This document shows, piece after piece, positions 38,290 to 50,800 of a stretch of 64,000 nucleotides of DNA. Source of the stretch: Hyposmocoma kahamanoa. Lineage: Eukaryota > Arthropoda > Insecta > Lepidoptera > Cosmopterigidae. The translations under genes were made by a program, and so were the position numbers. The stretch covers positions 14,592,569 through 14,656,568 of the forward strand of contig NW_020654810.1 of the NCBI RefSeq assembly GCF_003589595.1, written 5' to 3'. The notes under the pieces are model-generated. The model made no database searches. It was not told the origin of the DNA and worked only from the letters and a program-made list of their open reading frames with translations. The first letter of the stretch is position 1. The number at the start of each line of letters is the position of its first letter.

Positions 38290-39000
38290 TTCGTAATGAG
38301 CACCCCCAAATACTTCGAAAACGACACCCAACTTGCCATTATTTGAAAAATCGTGCCCGCCATTTTGGATTTACAAACAAGTGCCATATTCGTAATAAGC
38401 ATCCCCAAATACCTCGAAAACGATACCCAACTTGCCCTTATTCGAAAAATCATGTCCGCTATCTTGGATATAGATCCAATGAGTGCCATATTCGTATTGA
38501 GCATCCCCAAATACCTCGAAAAGGATACCCATATTGCATTTTTTTGAAAAATCGTGTCCGCCATCTTGGATTTACAAATGAGTGCCATATTCGTAATTAA
38601 CTCGCCCAAATACCTCGAAAACGATACCCAAGTTGCCATTATTCGAAAAATCGTGTCCGCCATCTTGGATCTAGAAATGAGTGCCATATTCATATTGAAC
38701 ATCCCCAAATACCTCGCAAAGGACACCCGTAATGCATTTTTTTGAAAAATCGTGTCCGCCATCTTGGATTTACAAACAAGTGCCATATTCGTAATGAGCA
38801 CCCCCAAATACCTCGAAAACGATACCCAACTTGCCATTATTTGGGAAATCGTGCCCGCCATTTTGCATTTAGAAATGCGAAAAGTCGTATCAGCCATCAT
38901 GTATTCAGATATAAATGCCATTTCCAAAACCATCTTGGACTTAGAAATTAATGCCACATTCTCAATAAGCACTCCCAAACAACTCGAAAACGTCTATAAT
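38290..39000. repeat. Tandem array of about six 99-101 bp units
   Basis: Units begin CCCCAAATACCTCGAAAACG and contain GAAAAATCGTGTCCGCCATC, TTGGATTTACAAA and GAGTGCCATATTCGTAAT. Starts are near 38,303, 38,404, 38,507, 38,607, 38,706 and 38,806, with a partial unit at 38,967. Units carrying GCATTTTTTTGAAAAA alternate with units carrying GCCATTATTCGAAAAA, so a dimeric higher-order repeat of about 200 bases is visible. The period is near a multiple of three, so frames stay open on both strands (a 269-codon frame on the minus strand). It interrupts the LINE gag. Confidence 0.9.
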
Positions 39001-39002
39001 TC

Positions 39003-39110
39003 TCGTTGTCGATCGACAACGATCGACAATGTCGATTATGTCTGTAGGCTCCTAATCGACATTTTGGATCGACAATGACGATCGACAATGTCGATCGTAT
39101 CTGTAGGCAC
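39003..39110. repeat. GATCGACAATGTCGAT-type short repeats
   Basis: CGATCGACAATGTCGATTAT and CGATCGACAATGTCGATCGT occur about 70 bases apart, each followed by TCTGTAGGC. The motif is itself nearly palindromic. Confidence 0.75.
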
Positions 39111-39468
39111 CTTAAGGAATTTGCTTCAGCACATGAAGCAAACAATTTTGTACAAAACCCAGTCCTTGGTCAGGCTGAGACAAATCAATTATTCCAACCC
39201 ACATAATCATCCGCGTGGGTGTCATTCGAGGCGTGCCAAAATACCTAACTATGGACGAGTTAGTAAAAAGTTTAGTTTTACCTTCTGGTACTGGCGAAAT
39301 TCTCAAAGCTCGACGCCTGAACAGGAAGGTGAGATACAATAATTTGACCGAGTGGATTCCCACCCAATCAGTAGTAGTTACCTTTTCTGATCAATCCCTG
39401 CCCCAGAATGTTTACTTGTTTTATTCGTCTCTCCTCTGGAAAACTATCTCCTCCCAACCATTCAGTGC

Positions 39469-39768
39469 TTGAAATGTTGTCGGTTTGGGCATGTCAAAGC
39501 TCAATGCCGGTCTAAACCCCGGTGTTATAAATGCGCACAACCCCATTCAGGGGAATCTTGTAATGCTTCTACCCGAACATGCCTGTATTGTTCGGCCTTA
39601 AATCCATCCAATGACAAAAATTGCCCTGAATTTTCCCGACAAAAATCAATAAAATTGGTAATGTCCCAAGAGAATATGTCCTACTTAAAAGCCTCTGCCC
39701 GCTTACCAGCCGTCAGGCGCTCATTTGCTGATGTTGTAGCTGCATCCACACAACTATCATATGTCTGA
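39469..39768 (+). pseudogene. LINE gag fragment with CCHC zinc knuckles
   Basis: MKCCRFGHVKAQCRSKPRCY then KCAQPHSGESC and CLYCSALNPSNDKNCPEF give three C-x2-C-x3/4-H-x4-C-type knuckles, the RNA-binding part of gag-like ORF1 proteins. It is followed by SYLKASARLPAVRRSFADVV, common at the end of such ORF1s. Confidence 0.8.
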
Positions 39769-41431
39769 CTATCCTCTACACAACCCTCCTCCTCCTCAGT
39801 CACCACTTCACACAAAAAAGCTGTCACAATAAATAATAAACCAAAGTACCACCATCAAACCTCAGACTATGATAAACAAGCCCATAGGGATATAATTGCA
39901 ACTCCCCCTCCCTTTTCCCTAAATGGTTCTGCTTTGCTAAATAACACTAATACATCCGATAACAATGACAATTTTTTTGACTTACTAGTCTCTACTCTTC
40001 TAAATATTCTGTCCCGCTTTGATGATACTGCTTTACCGTTCCACGTGCTTAACAAACTTTCTCCTCTTCTCAACAAATTTAGTAATGGGCCTGCTCATTC
40101 TGCAATGAGCTGTCGGAGTGTCAGACCTAAAAGGTCTGACCTTATATTCCTTATTAATAAACACAATTCTGTTATTATCATCCTCTTGGAGCCATGGCTG
40201 GTTCCGGGTTCCCGATTCCGGATTCCGAGCTACTCACGTATTCGGGAGGACCGTGCAGGTGGGTACTGTAGTCTAGGCTCTACTCTATGAGTAGAATCAA
40301 AGGCTGAATAAATAGTTTTGTAATTAGAATGTGTTTTGAAAAATGAAGTAAGAAAAGAATGGAGCATCTTGATATAACGAAATATAACCCAACGCCGAAA
40401 GCATGTAAAAAAGCAGGTACTCTAATTTTAATCAAACATTTTCTTATTTTTCACAGAATTTCTTTCCCCGACAAGAGTACTGATGAAATTAATGTTGTTG
40501 CAATCAAGGCTTTTAATATTTCTTTTTGGCTATATATATTCCCCACCCGCATGATTTTCTCATCCCAGAGATCAATCTTCTATTTTAAGCAATCATCTCT
40601 CCCGTCATGGTCTTTGGTAACTTCAACAGCCACATAACCACACTGTTTGGGGCTCCCATAGAAAGGATGCACTATCATATCCTCTCGTAGATGTTTTTGA
40701 TGAGTTCAATTTATGTTTTCGGAAAGATGGCTCTCCTACTCGCAGATCTTACTCTTCTCGGGATTCAAGATGAGCTTTGGATATTACTTTGTGCTCTCCA
40801 GGTCTAGCACCCAGCTCTACTTGGAGGACTCTTCCATACACTTTCGGAAATGACCATTTTCCCATCCTCATCTCTGTGATTGGCAGTTGCACTCCACAAG
40901 GCAACACTCTTCATTGTTAAAATTCAATATTTCTAAGGCTGACTGAGCTGAGACTGCACTCTCTGTCCAACATTAGAGATTTATCTTTACAAGAAGCTTA
41001 CTCTAGATTTGTAGCGTCTGTCTATTCTTCAGTAAGGGCTTAAATCCCCCTAAAAATCCGTTTCGTAGCGTTATTTCTTCTCCTCCATGGTGGGATCATG
41101 AGTATTCAGCCGTCGTTGCTAGTCGAAAAGAAGCCGAAATCCAGTATAACGTGTATATGACTATGGATACCTTTTTACATTACCAGAAAGTTGTGGTTCT
41201 AACCAGACGGCTTCTATCAGAGAAAATTAATTTGGCTGGCTACGGTTTTGCGAAGCCATTTCGCCCCGTTCCCCTCCTTCTGTTATTTGGGGTAATTTAA
41301 AAAGATTTCGATGTGCACAACGAGATAACAACAATGCATCTAGCTTTGATCCTTCAATCTGGCTTAATGGATGTATAAATAAGCTATACCCTCCATGGGT
41401 TCTCAGTCAAGAAGAAGCTTCTTAATTCGCT

Positions 41432-42661
41432 TTGAGCTCAGTCTCCCCAGACCGCATGAATGACCCTTTCTCATTCTCAGAATTGACCCTGGTTTTGGAC
41501 CACCTTCGAGACTCCTCTCCGGGAGTGGACGGAATCCCATATTCCTTCCTGAAAATGGCGGGGACATCAAGTAAAATGAAATTTTTAGAACTGATCAACG
41601 CCATATTTCTTTCAGAACGTCCTCTTGAGGAATGGAACACCCATGTAGTTATTCCCATATTGAAACCGGGTAAAGACGCTTTGGATCCTTTCAGTTACCG
41701 CCCTATCGCTCTATCATCCACCCGATCAAAAATAATGGAACACCTCATTAACAATCGACTAGAGTGGCTTTTGGTAAATAGAGACATTATGGCAAGAAGT
41801 CAGTTTGGTTTTAGGAAGGGTAGCGGTATCACGGATAGTGTTAGTGTTCCGATCTCTGTTATTCGCCTGGCCTTTTCGAAGAATGAGTCTCTGGTTGGGG
41901 GTCTTCTTCGTTTCGGCTGCCTAGGATAATGTGATTCTTCCCCTGCTCAGGCAAAAAATGCATCTGCTGAGCATTCCTGAAAGATTGACCAACTTCATTT
42001 TTAATCTTACTCAGATAGATCATGCTTGATACGCTTCCCAGGAGACTTAGTTGCGTCAAGGAACGTCTGGAGGAGCCTTCCGCAAGGGTCTGTTCTCAGT
42101 CCCCTGCTTTACATCATTTATACTTATGACCTGGAGATATCAGTGAATTGCTTCTGTTGTATCCTCCAGTACGCCGATGATTTGACTTTATATGTTTATG
42201 GTCCGTCACTTGATGACGTGGGTTCCCGATAGAACACTGCTTTACACTACCTTGTTCAATGGCTAGCTGACTATGGTCTTTCTTTGTCCACTCCTAAAAG
42301 TGGTGTAGTTGTTTTCTCCCGGAAAAAGTTGACCTCCCAAGTCCCTATTCCTATTCTAGGTCAGCATGTATCAGACTATGACAGCTTTAAATTTTTGGGT
42401 ATCATGCTTGACTCTAAATTAACAGGCGTTCCCCATCTAACCTATATTTTCAAAAAGTGTAAGGCAAGCATTAACATCCTCCGATCTTTGTCGGGTGCTT
42501 GGTGGGGGTCCCACCCATTCTGTCAAAAAATTTTATATAATGCCATAATTCGTAGTCACTTTGACTACGGCTCATTTTTATTAGAACCTTGTCACAAAAC
42601 TGTTCTTAAAATGTGGGAAAATCAAGTGTCTTCGTATATTATCGGCGCTATGAAGTCTTAA
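41432..42661 (+). pseudogene. LINE reverse transcriptase, frameshifted
   Basis: Blocks in order: DSSPGVDGIPYSFLK, WNTHVVIPILKPGKD, SYRPIALSSTRSKIMEHLIN, SQFGFRKGSGITDSV, then LPQGSVLSPLLYIIYTYDLE, ILQYADDLTLYV (YADD catalytic box) and FLGIMLDSKL. Frame shifts occur near 41,930 and 42,235. Confidence 0.85.
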
Positions 42662-42958
42662 CCTATAAATGTTCTCCAGATTGAGTGTGTGGAACTCCCT
42701 CTCTTCCTGAAAATGCAGCTTCTTGCGGATAGATTTATTGATAAAGTTGCGCAACTATCTCCTCATCCTCTCCTATCTAAACTCCACAAACTGTCTGATC
42801 TGACTAGGACCTCTAAGTACTGACAAGTCAAAGATATTCCTTGCATTCTTAAAAGTTATCAAAAATTTATTAATATTAATTCTCCTATCTTCCAAACTGA
42901 TAAAAATCCCCTTTTTTCTTGTTCCTATGACGCAATAATATATAAACCTAAAACAATT

Positions 42959-43450
42959 TTGGATTTTGATATTTACAAAGATTTTCCTGCGGCAGACAGG
43001 CAGTTTAATATAACCCTAACTAAGGACTGGCAAGGCTGGTTGAATATTTACACAGACGCTTCTAAGCCGGCTGCTGATGGTTGTGTGGGTGCGGCTGTAT
43101 GGATGTCTAAGTTCGGAATAATTTTGAATTGTAAATGTCCACCTCAAGCATCAAAATGCACAGGTGAATCTACAGCCCTCCTCGAAGCCCTCAGTTATAT
43201 TGAATCTCACAAATTGAACAAAAGCATAATTTTTTCAGACTCCAAGAAGCAGTTTGCAGGCTATTTTGTCAAGCTAATTTGTTGCTAAAACAAAATACCA
43301 CACTTTCTTAAAGATTAAAGAAGTTTTACACTATTGTCATCGTAACAATTTACAAGTTGTGTTAGCGTGGGTACCTGGTCCCTGTGGAATCCAAGGTAAC
43401 GAAACTGCAGACATGTTGGCGAAAAATGCTATTCAAACAGGTTGTCTTAC
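42959..43450 (+). pseudogene. LINE RNase H domain, broken
   Basis: LNIYTDASK (first Asp), CTGESTALLEALSYI (Glu), IIFSDSKK (second Asp) and WVPGPCGIQGNETADMLAKN (third Asp, with the usual His changed to Pro-Cys context) are in RNase H order. A stop at about 43,288 splits the domain. Confidence 0.85.
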
Positions 43451-44203
43451 TCATTATAAGACATACACTTATGACCTCCTGCCTTTAGCTGCCAATGATA
43501 TGTTTTCCTCATGGAGCGCAGAGTGGAGCAAAAGTAAACTCACTAAGGACAAATATTTCGCCGACATTCTTTATTCGTAAAGGATTCAGTAAGACAGTTA
43601 CGTCTACAGTATGCCGACTTCGAATTGGTCATGCCTGCACCCCAGTTCATCTGGCAAAACTTAGAATACGGGATAGCTCAATTTGTGAATGCGGCCTTAA
43701 TGAAGGCACTCCAGACCACATATTTTTCAGCTGCCCTACCAGAACGTGTTCTATTTATGTTAGTCTTCCACCTTCTATTCCTCGCTTCTTCAATTTCAAG
43801 TTTCCGTTAATTTTTTTTACAAATACCCTCTTAGAATTAATAACTAACAAACTTAAATTATAAAACTTATTTATTTAAATATTTGTAACGGTGATGGTAT
43901 ATCGTGTTGTTCTGTATTGTTCCAGAAGCCGGAATAGACTACAGAGCAGTGTTAATTAATTAAACATCTAAAAAACGAAAGTGTAACTCCCATGACTGAC
44001 GTGACATTGCCCAAATTCTACAAGAGAAGCCAGAAACTTAAAAATAGAATAGAATAACTCGAAAGGGAAAAAAATATTTTTATAAAATAGAAAATAATAC
44101 TTTAAATAGTTATTTCCCCGCATTTTCTAGACCTGTGATTGGCAAATAAACCGAAATCCAATAAAGCGAACGCCTAAAAATTATTTACATACATACATAT
44201 ACT

Positions 44204-45190
44204 TCACGCCTTTTTCCCATCGGAGTAGGCAGAGACAACAGTTTTCTTCTTGCTACGGTCTTGACGCACATCTTTCGCCTCATCAACATGCATCAATGCT
44301 TTCATACACACTCGTCGATTAATGGTACTCTTGACCTGGTCCTTCTTTAGGGTAGCCTCAATTTGGTCATGGTAAGTTCGCACATTAATTTTCATTCCTT
44401 TCCTTTTCAAAACACCATGCATAATATTTACCATCTCTTGCAACTCCTCCATCGACGACGCTAATATCACCTGGTCGTCGGCGTATAGGAGGCACTTAAC
44501 GAGTAAACCATTCATTCTCAGCCCACACGTACTCTCTTTCAAAGCTTTCAAATAATTGTCCATTAATAAATTGAACAGCCATGGCGACGCTACACATCCC
44601 TGTCACCCACCTTTCTCGATATCAAACCAGCCAGTGTGAGCACCATTTGTTCTGACACAGGCACTGGAATCCTCATAGTGAGATTTCAGTGCCTGAACTA
44701 GATTGCCGTCCACCCCATACATAGACAATGTCGACCACAATTCATTCCTTGACACTCTGTCGTAGGCCTTCTCCAAGTCTATAAAAGCGTAATAGACTTT
44801 TTGTCGTTTAGCCAAGAACTCTTCGGCTATGTTTCGCAAAGAGAAGACCTTGATCCATGCATCCCATTCCTCTTCTAAATCCCGCTTGCACATCCCTAAT
44901 TTTTTCTTCCGTTTCTTTCATCACTCCCTCAATCAATACCTTTGCATATAATGTGCCGACAATGCTGTGAAGACTAATTCCGCGGTAATTTTTGCAGTCT
45001 TGCTGCGACCCTTTTCCCTTATATAATGATATGATGACAGCCTTGCCCCAGTCTCCTGTTCACCAACAAAGATTGATAAGGCGGTACAGCTGACTAGCAA
45101 CCACACCCTGTCCAGCCCTCAGCATTTCAACAGCAATTCTGTCATATCCCGCAGCTTTACCAGATTCCATAGTATTCAATGCTTTCATAA
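44204..45190 (-). pseudogene. LINE reverse transcriptase relic (antisense)
   Basis: On the minus strand from 45,190: ESGKAAGYDRIAVEMLRAGQ, WGKAVIISLYKGKGSQQDCK, NYRGISLHSIVG, then FIDLEKAYDRVSRNELW and LLYADDQVILASS (YADD box), and a downstream thumb region. A stop and frame changes are present. It is unrelated to the I-type LINE next to it and of the kind whose 3' end resembles the fragment at 6.6-7.0 kb. Confidence 0.8.
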
Positions 45191-45931
45191 TCTCTAAAAA
45201 TTATTTAAAAAAACAAAAACCCGATTGCAAAAATATCTAGCTGGAACATTGACTTACAAGGAAAGATAAAAAATATTCCTTCCTCACTATTTTGAATATT
45301 TTATAACCTATGACACTCCTACAATCAAGACGAATCTAACGATACCTCATATGGCGAAATCCATCAAGCCGTTTAGGCTGTACAGCGTGAAAAAGAAATT
45401 GACATACATACATAGGAAACCATTTGGCGATTTCATCTTCTTGCCTATTTCTAAAGCTCAACTCACACTGGCGCAGAGTCGAAGCGTCGCGTGCTCTAGC
45501 GTTTCAAAACACTGGTCGTCCCAACGCGCCTTTGTACGCATATGCGTCCGTACACGACGTGCGACTGTTGCACACATATACAAGTCACGGTATTATTTTG
45601 TACGGAGGTGTTCTACTTGTTTTGTTTTATAATCCCCGTAGTTTATGCAAATGTGTGCGTCCGAACATGGCGCGCGACAGACGCGTACACATACATGCCA
45701 CGCTGTGACTTTAGTACGGAGTTCCCGTACTTATTCATTGTAATATGCTATTATTCCACGCGGCAGAGATATTCTAGACGACGGACTACGGATCATCTGT
45801 AGTCTGTTTGTTTTATTTAAGCGTGCTCTACATTTTCATTCTAAAAACACAAGGTACGACGTTGTAAATTGAAAAGACGATTTATAAAATCTAAAAAAGT
45901 CTTCAATAATGTTTTAAAAAGTGAAAAATCA

Positions 45932-46612
45932 ATCGATGTTATGGTGTAAATAGATAAATATTCCGTTTTACGCATCAAGCAATTGCAGTAATTTATTTTT
46001 ATTATCATTCCATTTTATTTTTACTTAATATGCTGTAATTTTATTTAAAATTACAACTGCAACAAATATTGTTTGTTTTTGGTACATTATGACAAATTTA
46101 CTATTTCTTTTTTGAACCTGCTTGAGAGAGTAGGCTAGAAACGTGCAACGTAAAAAATTTGAAATGTCACATGAATAATCCCATGTAAAATGGACTACAG
46201 TTCCTAAATCCAGTATAAAAGAAGCTTCATAAAAATGTGTCGAGTTTTAATAAGTTTACATTTTATTTTAGTTAGAATTACCTACATTAACAATAAATAA
46301 TAAATAAAAAATATATAAATATAATAAAAAATAATGTTTTATAGAATTGATGTTCAATTATTATTTATGAGAAATTATCCACTAGTTTGTTATATTTATT
46401 AAGACAAAGATCGAACACTTACAAAAAATGCTTTCGATCCGGCCGGTTTTCCTAACTTTGACATTGGCTAAATGCCCAACGCAAAGCTATAATACGAAAA
46501 AAAGTACTTGACATTGACAAATGAATGAAATGATAATAAAAATAAATTACTGCAATTGCTTGATGCGTAAAACGGAATATTTATCCGTAGATATTTACAC
46601 CATAACATCGAT
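45932..46612. mobile_element. MITE with about 85-bp terminal inverted repeats
   Basis: Left ATCGATGTTATGGTGTAAAT and on through TTCCGTTTTACGCATCAAGC and AATTGCAGTAATTTATTTTT; right is the inverted copy ending CACCATAACATCGAT. The interior of about 510 bases is AT-rich with no transposase. It lies about 1.3 kb upstream of Mondo. Confidence 0.8.
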
Positions 46613-46619
46613 AAATCGA

Positions 46620-47876
46620 ATCGGTTATCACTTATCTCGCGTCAATATGAGTGCATACTACAACGTATTGGGAAAATAAAATTCGTCTCGATTTTCTTTT
46701 GTTCTGAACATTGCGTGATGTCTTTGGAGTAATTCTTCAAATTTCGTTTCGTTGCAGCTGGTTTCATGCTTTGTTGTTCACTTTTTATTACGTTATTGTT
46801 GATTTTTTATTTGTTATGTAGTATTTTGGTACCTTAACACGTACCTTTATGATATAATAATTGAATCGTTTTTATTTTATTTATTATTTCTTCATAAGTT
46901 ATTTTCTGTAAATCGAATCTTTCTTCGTTACAAATTATCTCGATGAGATATTTAAGTCGATTTTTTTCATTCGATCTTACATTACTGCATCTCTAGAAAC
47001 TTCAAATCTCAAGGTGAAAATGAAAAAAATGGCGGGCTTTTGTAGTTACAAGCAAGTAGTCTTTACAAAGATTATTTTTATTTTAAGTATATTACGAAGA
47101 AAAAATGAAGACAGAAATAGTGATGAAGAAAGTTAGAACTATATTCCTTATCTTAAACCAAATTACAAAAGACTATCTCGAAACTTATATTGATTACGAA
47201 TTCAAAGTTTTTGTTCAAAGTGATAGAAGATAATGTGCTTTAATGTGAAAGTGAAAACATAAATATTGACTTCCGCCGCTTAAAAGTGAAAAACCCAAAT
47301 AAGCGAACTAAGTTATGTAGGACAAATTGACAACATAATGTATTAGAACTACAATGGATAATATTACCGAGTATCCTGTTAATTAAACGAAGACTGGCTC
47401 AAAGTACTAGATTCCAAGCCAAAACTCTTTAAAAAATTATAAAAAAAATGAAGAAAATGATGTCAAATGAAAAAGACAATACCTACACTTTCGTAGAATT
47501 TTGTCTATGGTCCGGAAATTGATGGAGCATTATTTTGTTTGTTTGTCACTGACAATGTGCTGACAATTAAATTGTCAAATGTCCTGATCCTTGTTTCCTT
47601 AGTTCGTTTCAAAAACATTTCCTTTTATCCTTAAAAGTTTCCTCAACTACAGTTTACAAAATAACTACAAAAATTGGCGTATTGTTTACTTGTTGGCTCA
47701 AACTCTTTCCTCGAGAAGTCAAAAAATTAAGAAGAGGACATTGTCAAATGGAAAAAAACAATGTGAATGAAGTGTTAAGTAAAAATATGGCCAAGTGTAA
47801 AAGTTGATAGATTGCTACCGTTGAATACTAATATAAAAATATTCCCTGGAATTACTTTTCTAAACATAACATCAAG
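46620..47876 (+). promoter_or_regulatory. Mondo upstream region
   Basis: No repeat from elsewhere in the window, and no open frame. It should contain the Mondo promoter and 5' UTR, but I cannot point to a specific element. No E-box pair of ChoRE type was identified with confidence. Confidence 0.35.
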
Positions 47877-50800
47877 ATGACACACGTGGAAAAGCGTCAG
47901 GCTCGACCAGGGAAGGAAACCATACATTCTGGGCATTTTATGGTGTCGCACTTCGAAGCTGAGGCTCAAGATGAATTTGACGACTTAGCAGTACCTGTAC
48001 CTGATGAGGAGCAAAATGTCCAGAAGGTATCTGTTGTGACGACATACACAGTTCCCGGGGCGGTGGAGAAGTTCGCGCCTTCTAATGTAGAAGAAAGTAA
48101 ACAACCTCAGCAGCTTTCAATTGAGATATCACTTACAAAGTTGTTCAAATGTATGACTCTAGCTTACAGGTAAGTGTATTATCCTTATCTGGAAGATATT
48201 ATCTTTAGGTATCTTATTTTGAATTTCTGAACATTAGAGTAAAAAAATGAGACTGATTCTGTTTTGAGCAGAGGTACTTTCATTTACATTTCTATAGACA
48301 TTGTATACTGCATTGACCTTCAGAACAAGAAAAGATGGTGCCATCGGGTTTACTTTTGTTATAGATCATTATGATCTTGTTAATCTGTTCTAATCATGTT
48401 TGTAACAGGCATTGCTATGTAGCTATTTATAATTTACTTGTAGGATAATACAAATATCATAGGTTATTGGTTTTTAGTTTTTCGTTTTTCTAAACATTTG
48501 TCTTTCATTAAGTATAATTATCTGATCAACTAATGCATTATTTGCATGAATATATGACATTTGCATATCTACATATATCTACATCGTCCTGTGTAGTTCT
48601 TTATATCTTTTCCTAATAAGACAGTTAGTTAATAAAAATGAGGAAATGTAATATAATTCCACTGATTTAGTGTGCAGAGATAAGAGGAGGTCATTGGGGC
48701 CTTACCAAAGACATGGGTCAAATTCTAAGATAAGTCTATAAACGCTTAGTTTCATCTTGTCTCATGCGTTTAATTTTTATATCTGGTCATTCCACTGATA
48801 CTATTAAAACTTTATATAAATGGGTTTTATGGTTACAAGTTTTTAATTAAATATTTAGGTAAGTGTATGTAATGTAAACAAGTGCACTAAATTGTGAATT
48901 AGCTATTAAAATATTCATCCTAAACTGATATTGATTGTCATTGAGTTCAGTCTTCTTCAGTCCATTAATTTCAATGCCATAACCAAAAATTGCATAAAAT
49001 TATGTTATATTATCTCTTGCTATTATCGCTTGCCCTGTCTGATAACATCAGCAAGGCTAAATAAATTGTAAACGATCTTAAATGTGTTTTTTACTCTTTA
49101 GTAGATTTAAAACAAGTATGTATGATTTAATTGCCCCAGGGGTATCATAATAAAAACGTGGTATTTTAGATGATATGCTGCCCAAGTATCTTAATTTTAT
49201 TTCTTGTATTTGTAGAAACTGTAGATAAGATGCACCAGGTTTGTTTCTTATCAAGTGGTATTTGCTATAAGCTTAAGATCACTTATTGATAGACAGATAA
49301 GACACTTATCATTTGATAGTCTGACAGGTCTACTTTTCCACAGTACAGTTTTGTTGCTTTGGCTGTACTTGCTTATACTTTAAAGTATACAATTTCATTT
49401 ACCTGTTAATAATGTCGAATTTAAATTTTTTTAAAGTAAAAATGTTCCTTATGAGTTCAAGGACTTTTATAGTCAACTTAATTATGAAAGTGCTTTTGGC
49501 TAACATTTGTTTGTGACAAGTTGGAGATAGGAGCATGGTGAGTTTTTTCCATTCACTTGTTTCTCTGTTATAATTCTCAGACAAAAACTAACATCACCAA
49601 AATGGAATCGTTTCAAAGGTATAAAACTCCGGTGGAAGGACAAGATCAGATTGAACAACGTTATATGGAGATGCTGGCACATGCAATGTAAGGATGCTTT
49701 GATTATGTTTGTCCTACGATACTTGGGAATATTCCGTCATTTATTATTGATACTGCTCTCACTAGTGAAGTACACATTTTATGGAGACCTAAGTATGTAC
49801 ATGTTATTGGAACAGGGATATTAATAGGATTTATAAATTAGCAGTGTCATCCAGATATTGTTGGCATACAGATTGTTATATCAGTAGTTAAATTATTATA
49901 ATTTGTGTTTATGTAACTATGTATTGTTATAAGATTTTTTCCTCACTACTACTACATTTCATGAAGAAATTTTACTATAACTTATGAACACGTACTATAA
50001 TAACTTATGAATGTATTTATTACCAATAATTTACTTAATTAGCTAAATGTGGTGACTATAAGTGCCACTTTATTGCCAGCTTACTAGACAATTTATATCT
50101 GTTAAGATTTAAATATATTTCGAAATATTAAAAACTAAACATATTTCCAAGCTGTAATAAAACATCTCTACATTGCTTTGTTTTGTTAAGTATAATTGAT
50201 ATATGTACAATTTATTGCATATAGATACTTTTAAAGATAATATTAACTCCTTAACATGTAAATCACAACAGCAAGACAATGACAAAAACATCCTTTTCAA
50301 TTTAATTTAACAAAATCGACTTCGTCGCCTTAATTTAAGGTACTGCCTCGAAATTAAGTTGTTTTATAGCACAGAGATTGAAATAGCAAATAGCTACCAA
50401 ATAAGTATAAGTAATTTCTAGGAAAACTTGGATTAAAACTTAATTTACGTTAAAGATCTATCATAGTGAAGTAAGTTATCATTACTTATATTTAGAACCA
50501 TACTTTGTAGATACAATCTATTGCATTACGAAATAATACCAAAGGCTACTCCAACTCCTACTACTTATTTCCAAAACACCGATTTCTTCAAAAGATAAAT
50601 TATGTTAAACAGAACGTACCTTAAATTAAGATCCAATAATTGCTATACTTGATGTTAATCTGAGACCATGATGATGAGACTAAAAATGGTGAATATGTTG
50701 AATAATCACCTACACAATTCTACACGAGCAACAGTCAATTTTATCAACAGATAGGTAGCTGATTACAAGATTAGTGTTGGAAGTAGGCCATGGTATTAAA

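Larger units (their letters stand above)
37435..43960 (+). mobile_element. Decayed I-type non-LTR retrotransposon (gag, EN, RT, RNase H)
   Basis: Read 5' to 3': a 5' region to 37,880; a gag start (MSDMEVEGGGTDPPDIPGDS) at 37,882; a tandem repeat inserted at 38.28-39.0 kb; gag zinc knuckles at 39,469-39,600; endonuclease relics around 40.4-40.9 kb; RT 41.43-42.66 kb; RNase H 42.96-43.45 kb; a 3' tail near 43.95 kb. An RNase H after RT is the hallmark of the I group (I, LOA, ingi-like). Many stops and frameshifts make it non-functional. Confidence 0.85.

Noticed and set aside
38169..38978. A 269-codon minus-strand frame that could be taken as a repeat-containing protein gene
   Set aside because: It spans a tandem DNA repeat of about 99-101 bases whose other frames are also largely open, has no recognisable domain and lies antisense in a dead LINE.
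38290..39000. Regular repeat spacing suggesting a CRISPR array
   Set aside because: The repeats are contiguous with no unique spacers, and the window is eukaryotic.
45351..45802. Overlapping plus-strand frames of 86-94 codons
   Set aside because: Three overlapping frames, no conserved motif, no splice context; the region looks like non-coding GC-richer DNA.
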